This document shows positions 11,701 to 21,588 of a DNA stretch of 64,000 bases, in pieces. This stretch comes from Hirudinaria manillensis. Its lineage: Eukaryota; Annelida; Clitellata; Hirudinida; Hirudinidae. The stretch lies in assembly GCA_034509925.1 (NCBI GenBank), contig CM067526.1:2771001-2835000 (forward strand). The letters are read 5' to 3'. Every line of letters begins with the position of its first letter. Within the stretch, counting starts at the first letter, position 1. A program made the position numbers and the translations under genes. The notes under the pieces are model-generated. The model made no database searches and was not told the origin of the DNA. It worked only from the letters and a program-made list of their open reading frames with translations.

Positions 11701-12679
11701 TGAAACTCCAAACGGACATCACCCGTTCGACTCCGACGTCTTAGATTCGTCCGCTGGTCTTTCCAAGTCGTTGACGCTGCCGAAAGCATCGAAGCCTTCT
11801 CTGATGAGAAACGAGAGTCCGTCGTCCCTGAAGGATCAAATGTTCCTTCCCTCCTGCACCAGATCTGATTCGTCTGAGTCCTTGCAGCAGGTCAAGGCCA
11901 AAGATTTCCAGCAGTATCTTCCACCTCCGTTCATGACTCGCTACGTCCTGGCGAAGTTCAAGGAAATGGAGGCCTTGCCTCAAATCGGTCAAAGTCCTTC
12001 GACGGAGCCAACGAAAAAGGTATCGAAATAAATCGCCAGGTTTTAATGTTTAAAAAGAAAGATTTTTCTCGCATTTGGATCTAAAGTAAAATCTAAATGG
12101 ATCTGCACTAAGATGTCACAATTCTCTGTTCATTTTTGGAAAAGAGTTCCTTTTAACTGATCATAGAAATCACATTTGTAGACCTTCAAATGGGAAGTCA
12201 AAGAAGCAAATCCTTTGGGAACCTATAGAGGAACCACCGTCGAATTTCGATATCGGAAACCTGGAAGCTACGATCCTTTCTATCGTCGCAGTTATTCGGA
12301 AGAGCCGAGGAGAATCCACTTCGAAATGAAAGCACAGGACGCTATAAGCGAGGAGGGCCAGACACCGAGCGAAACGCCGGGAAAAGAAAAATCCACGAGG
12401 CGCAAAGAAGGCCAAGCAGTCGGGGGGCATTCGGATCACAAGACAGACGTCGACTGTGAAACGGCACAAAAAGCCGATTCGAATTTAGAGTCGAAAGCGG
12501 GCTTTAGGAAGCCTGAGAGCCTGGCCGAGGCAAAGCAATATATACTGAAAAGTTACCTGGACAGGCACGAACCCAAAGAGCATTCAAAGAAAGTGGTGAA
12601 ATCGCTCCTCAACTATTTCAATTCGTTGGACGAGGAAAAAGAGAAGAAATCCGAGAAAGTTCTATCGGGGAAGAAGTGA
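2349..12679 (+). CDS. Unknown acidic, disordered protein with three related LAKFK-type motifs (six exons)
   Basis: I assemble exons 2349-3491, 8437-8492, 10207-10875, 11248-11468, 11628-12019 and 12182-12679. Each has a GT donor and an AG acceptor, and phases match throughout, giving 992 residues. The start has a good context (GACATGG). Residues 1-381 are rich in Asp, Glu and Ser, with poly-Ser, poly-Glu and Gln/Glu runs, and are probably disordered. Three similar short motifs recur: ALLAKFKSLE (about 551-560), SLLAQWKLLEE (about 670-680) and YVLAKFKEMEA (about 802-812). The C-terminus is more conserved-looking, starting TFKWEVKEANPLGTYRG and ending in a Lys-rich helix. I recognise no catalytic domain. 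A cytoskeletal or scaffold role would fit the composition, but that is inference. AATAAA lies at 12868-12873, 189 bases after the stop. The first intron holds an antisense R2-like retroelement. Confidence 0.7.
4476..4890 (-). pseudogene. Restriction-like endonuclease domain of the R2-like element, shifted frame
   Basis: In a different frame from the RT, the minus strand reads RIPVEEGIRVPDLVAW followed by DSIVCDVTIVSD. This is the PD...D signature of the RLE of R2-type elements. Downstream SSKTGKYNSKDIHIWM and a conserved region around FVCNFRGVISSRS complete the domain to the stop at 4476. The frame changes around 4860-4880: the RT frame ends HRLETKDTS while the RLE frame reads GWKRRIP across the same bases. 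A one-base indel there would inactivate the endonuclease. Confidence 0.7.
4858..7350 (-). CDS. R2-like reverse transcriptase, RT and zinc-knuckle part
   Basis: The open frame formally extends to 7464, but residues encoded above about 7356 are AAT-repeat translation. RT landmarks are clear: FRPITVGSIIGRLFHRLL, motif A FIDVTKAFDSVSH, motif B RGVRQGDPMSPLLFN, and the catalytic AFADDLILL. A CCHC-type knuckle, CDAGCRVTESLDHIFQVC, follows near the C-terminus, as in RLE-bearing retrotransposons. The frame stops at 4858 just before the endonuclease, which continues in another frame. The RT domain looks intact and has no internal stop, so the insertion is not very old. Family assignment to the R2 group rests on the endonuclease and knuckle pattern and is moderately sure. 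Confidence 0.82.
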   Translation of the reverse strand, partial: NTESWNVLAKAELSLGGTHKNRINLSLQQQFPSLSVDAIKVIRNKPQYRHLLSNIIMADVKADAGISACCKALDPENIIGPLQFIERRRFFLRLSDEEFSSLIDSTEVYEIKRSLINIEYQRWIAGITVSKKRTQKVAKKHQTKKQDKVQTSGRKFVKWINRNSKRAIKERRRKEQYARIQQLFRKSPSLGAQTVMKGDYEKNAVCPSDETLVEYWEKVFTQASKTDSRPLDETIEPIDEMDIPITVDEIIHAAKGLKDSAPGFDGMKKIDLNKIAPEDLATHMTLWLFTGCPPDALRKGIVTCIPKKQESLKPEDFRPITVGSIIGRLFHRLLSKRMLAHWSISNRQKAFRHGDGLADNIWLVKAIIQKKKEQKQNLNLTFIDVTKAFDSVSHQSIVRAAHRLGTPPFLLRYISEAYRDCSVQMKIGGKLSRDIPVNRGVRQGDPMSPLLFNAVIDMVMSEVDQSIGVTGDVSSSVKCNYLAFADDLILLSSTDIGMRMLLKQVEESLAKVGLIMNAQKCSSLRAKVQKKNSPWIVDPDSYLSVSQLPIKAMNILDTYRYLGIDIGPKMKYASLGDRMHKSLHAISRAPLKPNQKLYTLRSNLIPSLVHYLTFNKISLKSLKAADTKVRSAVRQWLRLPKDTPTAFFHAGLKFGGLGLLQLRKWVPLIRTSRMRSMMARSKSNEDEFLLDTLKDNSIVLGEHRKFGQLNSESSAKKRLKEETLESLYSSVDGFGLQSFFQGVGISEWIADGRSRLFPSDYLKCLKVRAGVLPCNLRVSRYHPEVNTKCDAGCRVTESLDHIFQVCPGMDVSRRERHNNLVHRLETKDTS
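7357..7392. repeat. (ATT)n microsatellite flanking the retroelement
   Basis: About 12 ATT units. On the minus strand it is the 5' flank of the R2-like insertion. Short TAA units flank the other end of the element at about 4265-4276. Confidence 0.9.
8672..8754. repeat. (ATT)n microsatellite
   Basis: Almost pure ATT repeat in the second coding intron of the 2.3-12.7 kb gene. Confidence 0.95.
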
Positions 12680-15094
12680 TTTCTGGAACGTTTAGCAAGA
12701 AAGACATCGATGGGCTGAATTCAAACACGACACGTTACTCGCAGAAACTTACCTCAAAAAGGGGAATATAATATAGCATTACAAATCACTAAGCTAGATT
12801 ACGCCATGCTAAGCCGAGCCATTTGAAATTATTACTTCGAAAATAATCAGTAAAAAAAAATTAACGAAATAAATTTAAAAATACTTTCACAAAATCAGCG
12901 GCGGAGACTTTTAGACTTTCCTGCTTAAAATGCTTTATTCTACATATCAGACACTTTCGGTTGGTAGACAACAGGTTTTAAATTTGACGAAAAATTCTTT
13001 TATTTATTCTTGTTTCTCAAAGGTTTTCAGTACGTTTTCAGTAGCTGCTGTTTGAATCGATCGATTGATTTGAATTATTATCCAGTTTAAGTTAAAATTA
13101 AGTTTTAATTATTTTAAATAATTATTAATTATAAAAGGAATTATTGAATTATTTTCCAATTTAAAAGTTAAAATTAAGTTTGTCTCGATCTTCTTCGACG
13201 TTGAAACGACAGTCCCGTGTGTTGCACTGGAACTGCTTCTTTCATTCCGCTTTCATAGCATTCCTTGTTCCTTTTTTTTGTCCCTGGAACTTTTCCTGAG
13301 TCCATTTTCGAAGCTTTCTAGTCAATTTTAGCACGAGCCAAGAAGTTTTTTACAATTTTTTTTTAATTCGTGAATATTATTTCCTTGAAAGGAAGTCGGT
13401 TTTTTACCGACAAACGTTTGTTTTTGAACGTCCGATGGATCCGTCTCATGTTATCTTTGTTTGTTATTCTAGAGTTTTTTTTTGTGTCTTTGCCGTTTTA
13501 AAATAACTTTAACAGATTAAGTGATAATCAATTTGGTTTGTTAAACTCGTCCTGAAGTTAGGAAGCAGGTTAATCTTCCATTTTTTTTCTGACATTTTAT
13601 GGCAATCTGGTCCGCCTAGACCTTACAGTGATCGCTGTTTTCTTCTTAGGAATTCAGGCTTTAACTTTTCCGGCACGATTCTTCAGGGTTTTAGCCGTAA
13701 CGAACCGCTTTTTGCGATATGCTGAATCCAGTTTTGATCTCATTCGAGCTTTTAATCGCCAGCAAAGGACAAATTTGATGAACATCTAAAAGTATTGTCG
13801 GTTAATATTTCTGCGACAATTCATCATCCAGTTGTGATATAAATTCATTTTTAACTCTTCCACTTTGAAACGTTTTCATCTCGTGCGTGAGAAATCTTCG
13901 AGTCTGAAAATTTCCTCAATCATCGTTCCTAATTATAGTTCGTTGGTAAGCGTTCTGTGATGTATTTCAACGAAGTTGTTGGTGTTTCTTTTTTTGACGA
14001 ACTGTTTCTACCTTCAAATGTGTTGACCTTGAATTCAAAATCTCTTTTAAAGAGCTTTCTATCTTTCTTATTTGGGAAGAATTTTCATTTTTTTTTGTAA
14101 TTTACACTTTTTCTGAAGAATTACAGGCAAGACTTGACTAATTTCTTCTACGGTAAAAAAATTCCACCACAGTTAAATCCGTCGATGTATCGAGTTTTAT
14201 GTCTTCGGAGATTTGAAGGGTTTGTATCGTGCTAAAGAGATTTTGCTTGATCCAGTCAATTCAGAAAGGCTGTTATGCTGCTCTTCACTAGCATTTTAGA
14301 CACTTTTAGAGGTTGAATCAGTCCATGTTGACTTTGGATTGGAAGTCGTTTTGTTCCATTGTTTTATATAGCATCGCATTTTATGCCAGTTTAGAATTAT
14401 ATTTGCAACAATATTGCAACAGAAAAGGACTTGATTTTCATTTAGTTTGTGGCGTCCACAAAATTTTTTCCACGTTCTCAGTAATTAAATTAAGTTAAGT
14501 GAAACCTTTTTGAAGCTACTTTAAAGTATCACTTTAAAAGCACAAACACTTCTAAACTGCATGACCACAAAATAAAGTTCAGAGTAAAGAAGAAACTAGC
14601 AATTCAAATAATTCAATAGATTTAAAAGCTAAAAATTCAAATCACATAAATTCTTAAAATAAAATAAAATCTTAACCCTTACGTGGCCAGCGTCAGTTTA
14701 AGGCATCCCAAATGCAAACCCGGGTTATTCATTGAAAGCTTAGGCCTAGCGACCAGAAAAATTTTTATCATTTTAAAAAGTGCGATCTAGTGACCGTCGG
14801 TAAACAATTTTAGAAACCCTAGTTTGTGAAGTTGCTCCGCTAGTTTCAGGTCATGTTTATCCAAATTAGGCTGAATATATTATTGAGTTTCTTTACACAA
14901 TACCTTGCGGACAAGAGCTGATATTGAAATCGTTGTCGAAGCCTGCCTGAGTTCGGAAGCAGTCAACCATGAAGTGCGAAATTGCGAAAGATTTCAGAGA
15001 ATTTCTGGCACATCTAATTGCTTATGAAATAACATTTTGAACATTCTTTCGATTCTTCAATTCTACGTACTCTTCGCAGGACAAACTCCAAAAC
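12680..15094. other. 3' UTR and intergenic spacer
   Basis: The start is the 3' end of the preceding gene, with AATAAA at 12868. The rest is T-rich, with no open frame of coding character and no strong repeat. The last 150 bases or so probably hold the 5' UTR of the collagen-repeat gene. Confidence 0.5.
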
Positions 15095-16928
15095 ATGGAT
15101 TACAAACTAATTATACTCATTCTTTCCTTCATCGAGGGTGAGAAATTTGAAATTTTGAATTGAACTTTTGCAGATAATTTTTCACTTTTTGAAAAATTTG
15201 ATAAGCTTTTATTTCTTATTAAATAAATTCCTTAACAATCATAAACTTATTATACATAAACTCTAGATCCGGGATATATTCTTAGGATTTTAATAAAATA
15301 TTATTTTGCTTTAATAATATCTTTTATATATGTAAACAGCCTCCGTTGAACAAGGGGGAAGCAGTGAAATATTCCAAATCGGTCCAGGAGTATTCAAGAC
15401 AACCAAGACTCAAGCAAAAGCAAATATGATCTTCCTTTCGCAAGACAGTGCAAGCAACGATGGAATATTGGCAGGTTTCACAGTTTATCTCATTCAAGAT
15501 TCGCCCGTAGAATTACAGATCTGGAGGCCTGTCAATTCTTCAAAATCTCAGTTTAAACTGATCTCCACTTATCCGTATAACCGAGAGGCGAGGTTACGCG
15601 GATATCAGGACGTAAGGAATTTGAAATAATTATTTAAAGAAAAAATAATAATTCAATTTGTGAATAAACAATTCTTTCAGATTTATATTAAAAGCCTGAC
15701 CGATAATAAAGAATGCATTAGGGTTGCCAAGGGAGACAAGATTGGTATATTCTTTCGGGAGACGGTGTGGCCAATTCCGTACATTTTCGTCGAAGATAAT
15801 TCCCCAGAGGCTCTCAGGAGTTTGGTACTCGATCTAAAAGGAAAAGACACTTACAATGAGATACAAACAATCGACGAACTCATATTTCCTTACCAATTTT
15901 CGGCTGTGGCTCGGGTCTTGAGTTGTAAGCCCTTTTTTATTCATGGACTTAAATTTTTCAAAAAGGATTCCAGAGGGCGTTTAAGTTAATCGAGGTTTAA
16001 ATGTCAATTTATCTTATATTCAGACAGTAAAAATAATGAAGTTTCTATAGCATGTGACAGTGAGTCGTGATGGTAAATCCAAATCAATTTTAACCTTTTG
16101 CTGAGGGTAAAATATTATTAAGCCATGATCCTATTGTCCATTTTTAAATACGACCTGCACAAAAATTATCATGATTTTCTGACTGTCTTAGTGAATAAAC
16201 TGAGGCCTGGAAATAATGTTAATACTACTTTATGGTTAGGGTTTGATTGTTGAAGTATTTTTGGAACAATAAGATTTAGGAATTTTTCTTTGAAAGTCAA
16301 AATATTATTTTAGTCTCAAAAAGTAGCTTTTAATAAAATTAAAAATGCTGCGTTTGGTTCTAATCAAAGATAAATTTAAAGACATATTGTGCAGAACTGC
16401 ACGCATTTCTATCTACTTCGAGATTTATCCTTGACAGTTAAAAACTAAAGCAAAAGTTGTCGCAAAACAATTACAATAACAGTTTAATAACATAACAATA
16501 ACAATTAAATTTAATAACAATAACATCCTATTAATTTACATTTGCCATAATAGTTCACCTAGCGCTATACTTTAAAATGTTAAAAAAAATAAAAAATAAT
16601 TTTTAGTTTCTAGCCCACCTGTCGATTTCAATCCGAACATCAAACAAACGGATGGATGTCCCGACATTGTTTTTCCATACCTTTGGGGAACAACCACTTC
16701 CACATCAACAGCTGTTCCAAGGACTCCCCCCATGGGATTCACCGGAGCCACCGGAGCAACCGTTTGTTGTTTTGCTTTGTTATTTTTTTGTATCTTTAGT
16801 TGTATCTGAAGATACAAACAATCCAGATTATCATTCCATTCGTCTATCATTCGGCCAAGACTTGTTGAAATGTTTGGCAAAATTGTCACAGATTTGTGTT
16901 ATTGCTATTCTTCTTCTTCTTCTTCTTC

Positions 16929-16980
<52 letters not shown>

Positions 16981-18067
16981 CATCGTTGTTGTTTATTATT
17001 TATCTTAATCATCATCATCATGATTACAAATTACCAATCACTTGGACTGCTTGTCTGACTCAATTCGTAATTCGTCCTAACATCCTATTAAAGAGTTGCA
17101 CTTGTGAGCCGCCATTTAAGAGTTCATTTCATTCAAAATTGAATTGTTCAGCCAGATTAGTAAACCTTGCATAAATTCGTCTACTTAATATTAGTACTGC
17201 TACTACTACTAATACCATCATCACCGCTGTTGTTGAAGTCGTCGTAGCCATTATTACTACTACTATCATCATCATTATCGAGTTCATGATTATTAAATAT
17301 CATCATGTACTGCAAGCACAATTAAATAATTAAATAATTAATTATTTATTAATAACGAAAGGGAGCCGCGGGACCAAAAGGCTTCGCCGGGTCAACGGGT
17401 GCCATGGGAGTGGGCGGTTCAAAGGGTGCAACTGGTGAAAGGGGTCCGATTGGAGCGACTGGAAGTATCGGGACTGGTGGAACGAAGGGTGGAGTTGGTC
17501 ACGAGGGCGTAAAGGGACTTCCGGGGTCAATCGGTCTAACAGGTTCCACCGGGGCTACCGGACCGGTGGGCATTCCTGGACCCCCTGGGAAGAATGGCAC
17601 CGATGCTGTCAGCCCTGCTGTCGGTCCAGGTATGAATGTTTGACCGATTGGAAGAATATTGGATTTAAAATAGTTTATAGACGTAATGATAATGTATACT
17701 AAAAGAAATAATTATATTTTCATTAAACGTTTTAAAAATAAAAACTTACCGACACTGGTGATCAACTTCTGAATGTCAAAATAACGTCAAGTGATTAACT
17801 TGACGATTACGACTTAATGCCAGTCATAACATATTCAGAACTTTAGCCTGACTTACTGAATGCATGCACTTTCTGATGAATGAATTCACCTCGACAGGAA
17901 TCAATTCACCATCTCAGATGACGGTGTGGAGGTGGTGGAGAAGCAAAAATCTCATCGTCGGTTTGTATGCCTGGTCGGTCATCCTGTCAGTTCTCCTCAT
18001 TGCTGTCCTCGTCTGTTCTGTTGTCTTGCTGGTTAAAGTGAAGAATGAGAAGGACAAAAGTCTCTAG
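15095..18067 (+). CDS. Signal-peptide, collagen-repeat, single-pass membrane protein (seven exons)
   Basis: Exons 15095-15137, 15340-15611, 15681-15924, 16024-16059, 16607-16761, 17362-17629 and 17898-18067 join in phase to 395 residues. The N-terminus MDYKLIILILSFIEA is a signal peptide. Residues 16-198 form a beta-rich-looking domain I do not recognise (for example GILAGFTVYLIQD and GDKIGIFFRETVW). Residues 242-331 are 30 uninterrupted Gly-X-Y triplets, rich in Gly-Ala-Thr and poor in proline. Residues 358-385 are a hydrophobic span (VILSVLLIAVLVCSVVLLV), then a short basic tail KVKNEKDKSL. The expected topology is an extracellular head and collagen stalk with a C-terminal anchor, likely trimeric through the collagen region. 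The acceptor of exon 5 could instead be 6 bases downstream. Ligand and function unknown. Confidence 0.8.
16909..16983. repeat. (CTT)n(ATT)n microsatellite
   Basis: Compound trinucleotide repeat in the fifth intron of the collagen-repeat gene. Confidence 0.95.
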
Positions 18068-19259
18068 ACTTCAGAGGACTGATTGATTTTCAATCATTCG
18101 ATTGATTTTCAATCGCTCGATTGATTTTCAGTCAATCGGAATTAACCGACTAGAATCCCTGTGGACGACTCGGAGCAATATTCTATTCCAAATTTTATTT
18201 TTGAGGTGAAGGAATTGATTTTATTTTTATATTTATTTCATTTTTTATCGTTTGTCTTTTGTACGTCTAAAAAAAAATATTCTTAGGTATGATCTTACTG
18301 TTACTTTAAATAACATTTGTACATAAACATTACTCGGCACGTAATTGTAATAATAAGGAGATGACGTTTAGAATAGCACTGCAAAGACTGCTGGCAAGTT
18401 TAATACCAGAGATTGAATTTGTTTACTTAACATTTTGTCTTTTTATTGCTGCCAATGTTCTATTGTGTTAAATGCTTCGTGGAAATCCACGTGCTTTCGG
18501 GATTCCCAATAATTTCAGTTAAATCCTTTTAATTACCAAAAGAAATCAAATGCACAGGAAAAAATCTTTTTTTTTTTTGGGTTTCGGTTTCTAAACGTTC
18601 GTGAAATTGAGAACGTACGTTCTTTCGTAAACAAACGAATTGAAAACATGAGGATGGAACTTGGAACTCAGAACTCAAACTTGTCAGAAACCCTAAACTG
18701 AACCAACCAATCGACCAATCACTGAAGGGGAGGTGGCGTGCGAAAAACGTCAGTAAGGGAGACGTAATCCCAATCAGATGAACATACTTTCTTGTAGTGG
18801 TGTTGAGACTTTAATCGTAATTACTATTATTAATTAATTATTAATTATTATTAACACTATCATCATCATCGTCGTCGTCACAATCATTATCATCATTGGC
18901 GTCAAACTTGTTCTCGAATGATCGAAGACATGACAGATTTTCTGAGCTTCATCGGAAACATCCTTTTGTCCAGGATTGAAGACGACGGACTCTTGGAAGA
19001 GTTTCAAGAGAAGATGAATTTTCTCTTTTGGAAAGAAATTTTAAGAACCAATAGATTTGAAATTATCGATAAACAAATCGGAAATCTGTCCGGAATGGCA
19101 GAGTATGCACCCGCTATATGCCATTCTGTGGTAGAGTTTTTCAGACATTAAAATATTTTATTCGTAACTGTTTAAACAAAAAATTAATAATAATAATAAT
19201 TGATATTAAATCGGTTTGCAATTTAAGTGTTTTTCCTGAAAATATGAAAAAAAATCTTG
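18068..19259. other. 3' region with three tandem hairpins; possible small ORF
   Basis: Three copies of GATTGATTTTCAATC or a close variant lie at 18081-18137, starting 13 bases after the collagen gene stop. An open frame at 18918-19151 (77 aa, starting MIEDMTDFLSF) has coding-like composition but no recognised domain or splice context. AATAAA on the minus strand at 19157-19162 fits the neuropeptide gene's 3' end. Confidence 0.4.
18081..18137 (+). repeat. Three tandem inverted repeats in the 3' UTR
   Basis: Each unit has GATTGA and TCAATC arms around a short T-rich loop, so the RNA can form three adjacent small stem-loops. Units are at 18081-18095, 18100-18114 and 18119-18137. Confidence 0.75.
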
Positions 19260-19881
19260 TCAATAGTCTGATTCTCCGAGTTTTCTATCATTTCTCATCG
19301 GCTCTTCGATGTTCATCGAAAGACCTGGTCGCTGAAGCAGCTTCTGCATCGGCGGCAGGTGTCGCCACTGGTGGTCGGTGTCGCCGAGGTCAAGGTCGTA
19401 GGCATTTCGGCCGAATCTCATGTACTTTCCTCCCCTATTCATCCTCTTCGGCGGGAATACTTGACTCGATGGTCGCTCTTGTACCATCCACCATTCGCCA
19501 TCTTTTCAGTAGATGATTATTCCAATTAATTAACTTTTAAAATTAATTAATCAATTACTTTTGATGTTATTGCGATGTAATTGATCAACAAAGATACATG
19601 TTTTACGTCGTTTGATTTCAGTGACAGATGGAAATTCATAACAATTACTGCTATTAAAAGGAAGTAAATGAATATTTACGTAACAATTGAACATTAATGT
19701 ACTTTCACATATTCATCAGACCATAAATACATTCATAAATTTAAATATTTTGAATAATATATCCTAAATATAATCATAAACATAATCATAAATACTGACT
19801 GCACGGTTCCTGAAGAAGAATGGACAAAAGGAACATCCAAATGAAGCATTTTCTCAGCAGAAGTCCACAGCCCATCCCCAT
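19260..19881 (-). CDS. GGKYMRFamide neuropeptide precursor (two exons)
   Basis: Exon 1 is 19800-19881 and exon 2 is 19260-19501, read on the minus strand, giving 107 residues. Exon 1 encodes a signal peptide: MGMGCGLLLRKC, then hydrophobic FIWMFLLSILL, ending QEPC. Exon 2 contains PPKRMNRGGKYMRFGRNAYD. Lys46-Arg47 and Arg50 are cleavage sites, Gly58 is the amide donor and Arg59 the C-terminal cleavage site. The likely products are GGKYMRFamide or MNRGGKYMRFamide, one copy per precursor. GGKYMRFamide has been reported biochemically from medicinal leech. The remaining C-terminal 48 residues lack dibasic sites. The intron uses donor GTCAGT and an acceptor ending GAAAAG, which lacks a strong pyrimidine tract; phases match. 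Minus-strand AATAAA lies 98 bases after the stop. Confidence 0.8.
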
Positions 19882-19915
19882 TTTGGCCCTGTGTTAATTA
19901 ATATTAATTATATTG

Positions 19916-19925
19916 TTTTTTTTAT
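19916..19925 (-). promoter_or_regulatory. Possible TATA-like element of the neuropeptide gene
   Basis: Minus-strand TATAAAAAAA lies about 40 bases upstream of the initiator ATG. The region is AT-rich, so a chance match is possible. Confidence 0.25.
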
Positions 19926-20083
19926 AATTCTTTATTAATAACGTTATTAATTTATTTCTAGCATTTAATTATAAATCTATTATAAATATAAGTGTAAATG
20001 ACAAGCATTTGAAAATGTTTTGTCAGTAATTGCTGTTTTGAAAAAATAAAATTTAATTACTGATATTTTTTAAATTTGAATTT

Positions 20084-20089
20084 ATAATA

Positions 20090-20150
<61 letters not shown>

Positions 20151-20258
20151 TAATAACAATAATAATAACAATAATAATAATAACAATAAAAATAATAATA
20201 ATAATAATAAAAATAATAATAATAATAATAACAATAATAATAATAATAATAATAATAG
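20084..20258. repeat. (AAT)n microsatellite with AAC interruptions
   Basis: About 175 bp of AAT units interrupted by AAC and AAA. It creates spurious Ile- or Tyr-rich open frames. Confidence 0.95.
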
Positions 20259-20392
20259 ATTTTATAATGAATTTCTGCATTTAAAATCATCAAAGGTTTA
20301 AATGAGAACACAAATCGAAAGTTTTTACCTTTTTAAAGAATTGGTTTTTTGATTGAGATAGGAATCAAGCGGTAGGTTTTTAAGTTATCTGA

Positions 20393-20400
20393 TGACGTCA
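20393..20400. promoter_or_regulatory. Perfect CRE palindrome
   Basis: TGACGTCA, the consensus cAMP-response element, about 510 bases upstream of the neuropeptide start codon. A role is inference. Confidence 0.3.
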
Positions 20401-21410
20401 TAATTATTTCATATCATTCATAATAATAATATTTCTATTATTATTTTATATAATTATTATTAATGTTATTGTTATTATTATATTATATTAATATATTATT
20501 ATTATATTATTATTATTATTATTTATTAAACATATATTATTATGTTATTATTGGCTAATTATTACTTTTAATGACGGTTAATATCGCTTGAATGCTATTG
20601 AAAGGTGAAAATAGGTTCGACTTAATGCCTCAACATGTTTGAACCTGGTTGCCAGTATTAAATCGGCATTGAATAAAATTCTAACAAATAAAAGCCATTT
20701 CTGTGGTAAATTATGGTTATGATGATATATAAAAATGTAATTACGGATTACTGTTATTATATATTATTATATTATTATATTATTGTAATAATAATAACAT
20801 GTTATATTAAACGTAATTAACCTCTGGTTCGATATAACATCTTCGAGTCTAAAGAATGAAACCTTATATAGACTCCTTCCAATCGTCTTCTTGGTAGTGA
20901 CGATTCAGATGCGATGATGATGACGACTGCGATGATGAGCGTGATGATAATGATGATTGCAAATGACAAGAAGAGGGCGTAACACGAGGATGGGTCCGAA
21001 ACTTGAAAGGTAATTCGATTATACTCTTGTCGTCTGCTCAATTCGCGCCATCCATCCCTTCCCCTCGGTGGGTTATTATCAGGCCTCTTGTTGTCGGCCT
21101 AGTTTGGAGCTTTGAGTAATTATTCATTGTAATTATTAATTTTCGTATAATTGTAATTATGATTATGATTAGAGTTACGATAATTCAGAATATTTAGAAT
21201 ATTCTACATTTGGTCAGGCTTTGTAAAATCCTCTTTTTTGTTTATTTAAGCGTTTAATCATGAAAAAATACAACTATCAAATGGTCGAATAATTTGCTAA
21301 CTTGCATTAACTTGAGTTATCTTAAGGCGGGCAGGTGAAATACTGGACGGACGGACGGACGGACGGATGTAAGAAGGATGGATGGTTCAACCCGGTCCGA
21401 ATAAAAAGAT

Positions 21411-21588
21411 CGAGTGCACGGAGACAATATCACAGCTTCGCAAACAAATCCACAAGTGCCTCCTCTCTTCTTCCGAAGATGACATTCCAGTCGTTATCAA
21501 AGGAAAAAAGTTATCCACGTCACGCAGCATCCTACCACTTCGGTTGACGTTTCAATCCGTCCGCAACGGAGTGAGAGAAGGAGCGTAG
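21411..21588 (+). CDS. Possible terminal exon of an unrecognised gene
   Basis: After AATAAAAAG the plus strand reads IECTETISQLRKQIHKCLL and continues with SSSEDDIPVVIKGKK to a stop at 21588. Composition is protein-like rather than repeat-derived. There is no pyrimidine-rich acceptor and no partner exon I can identify. Confidence 0.22.
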
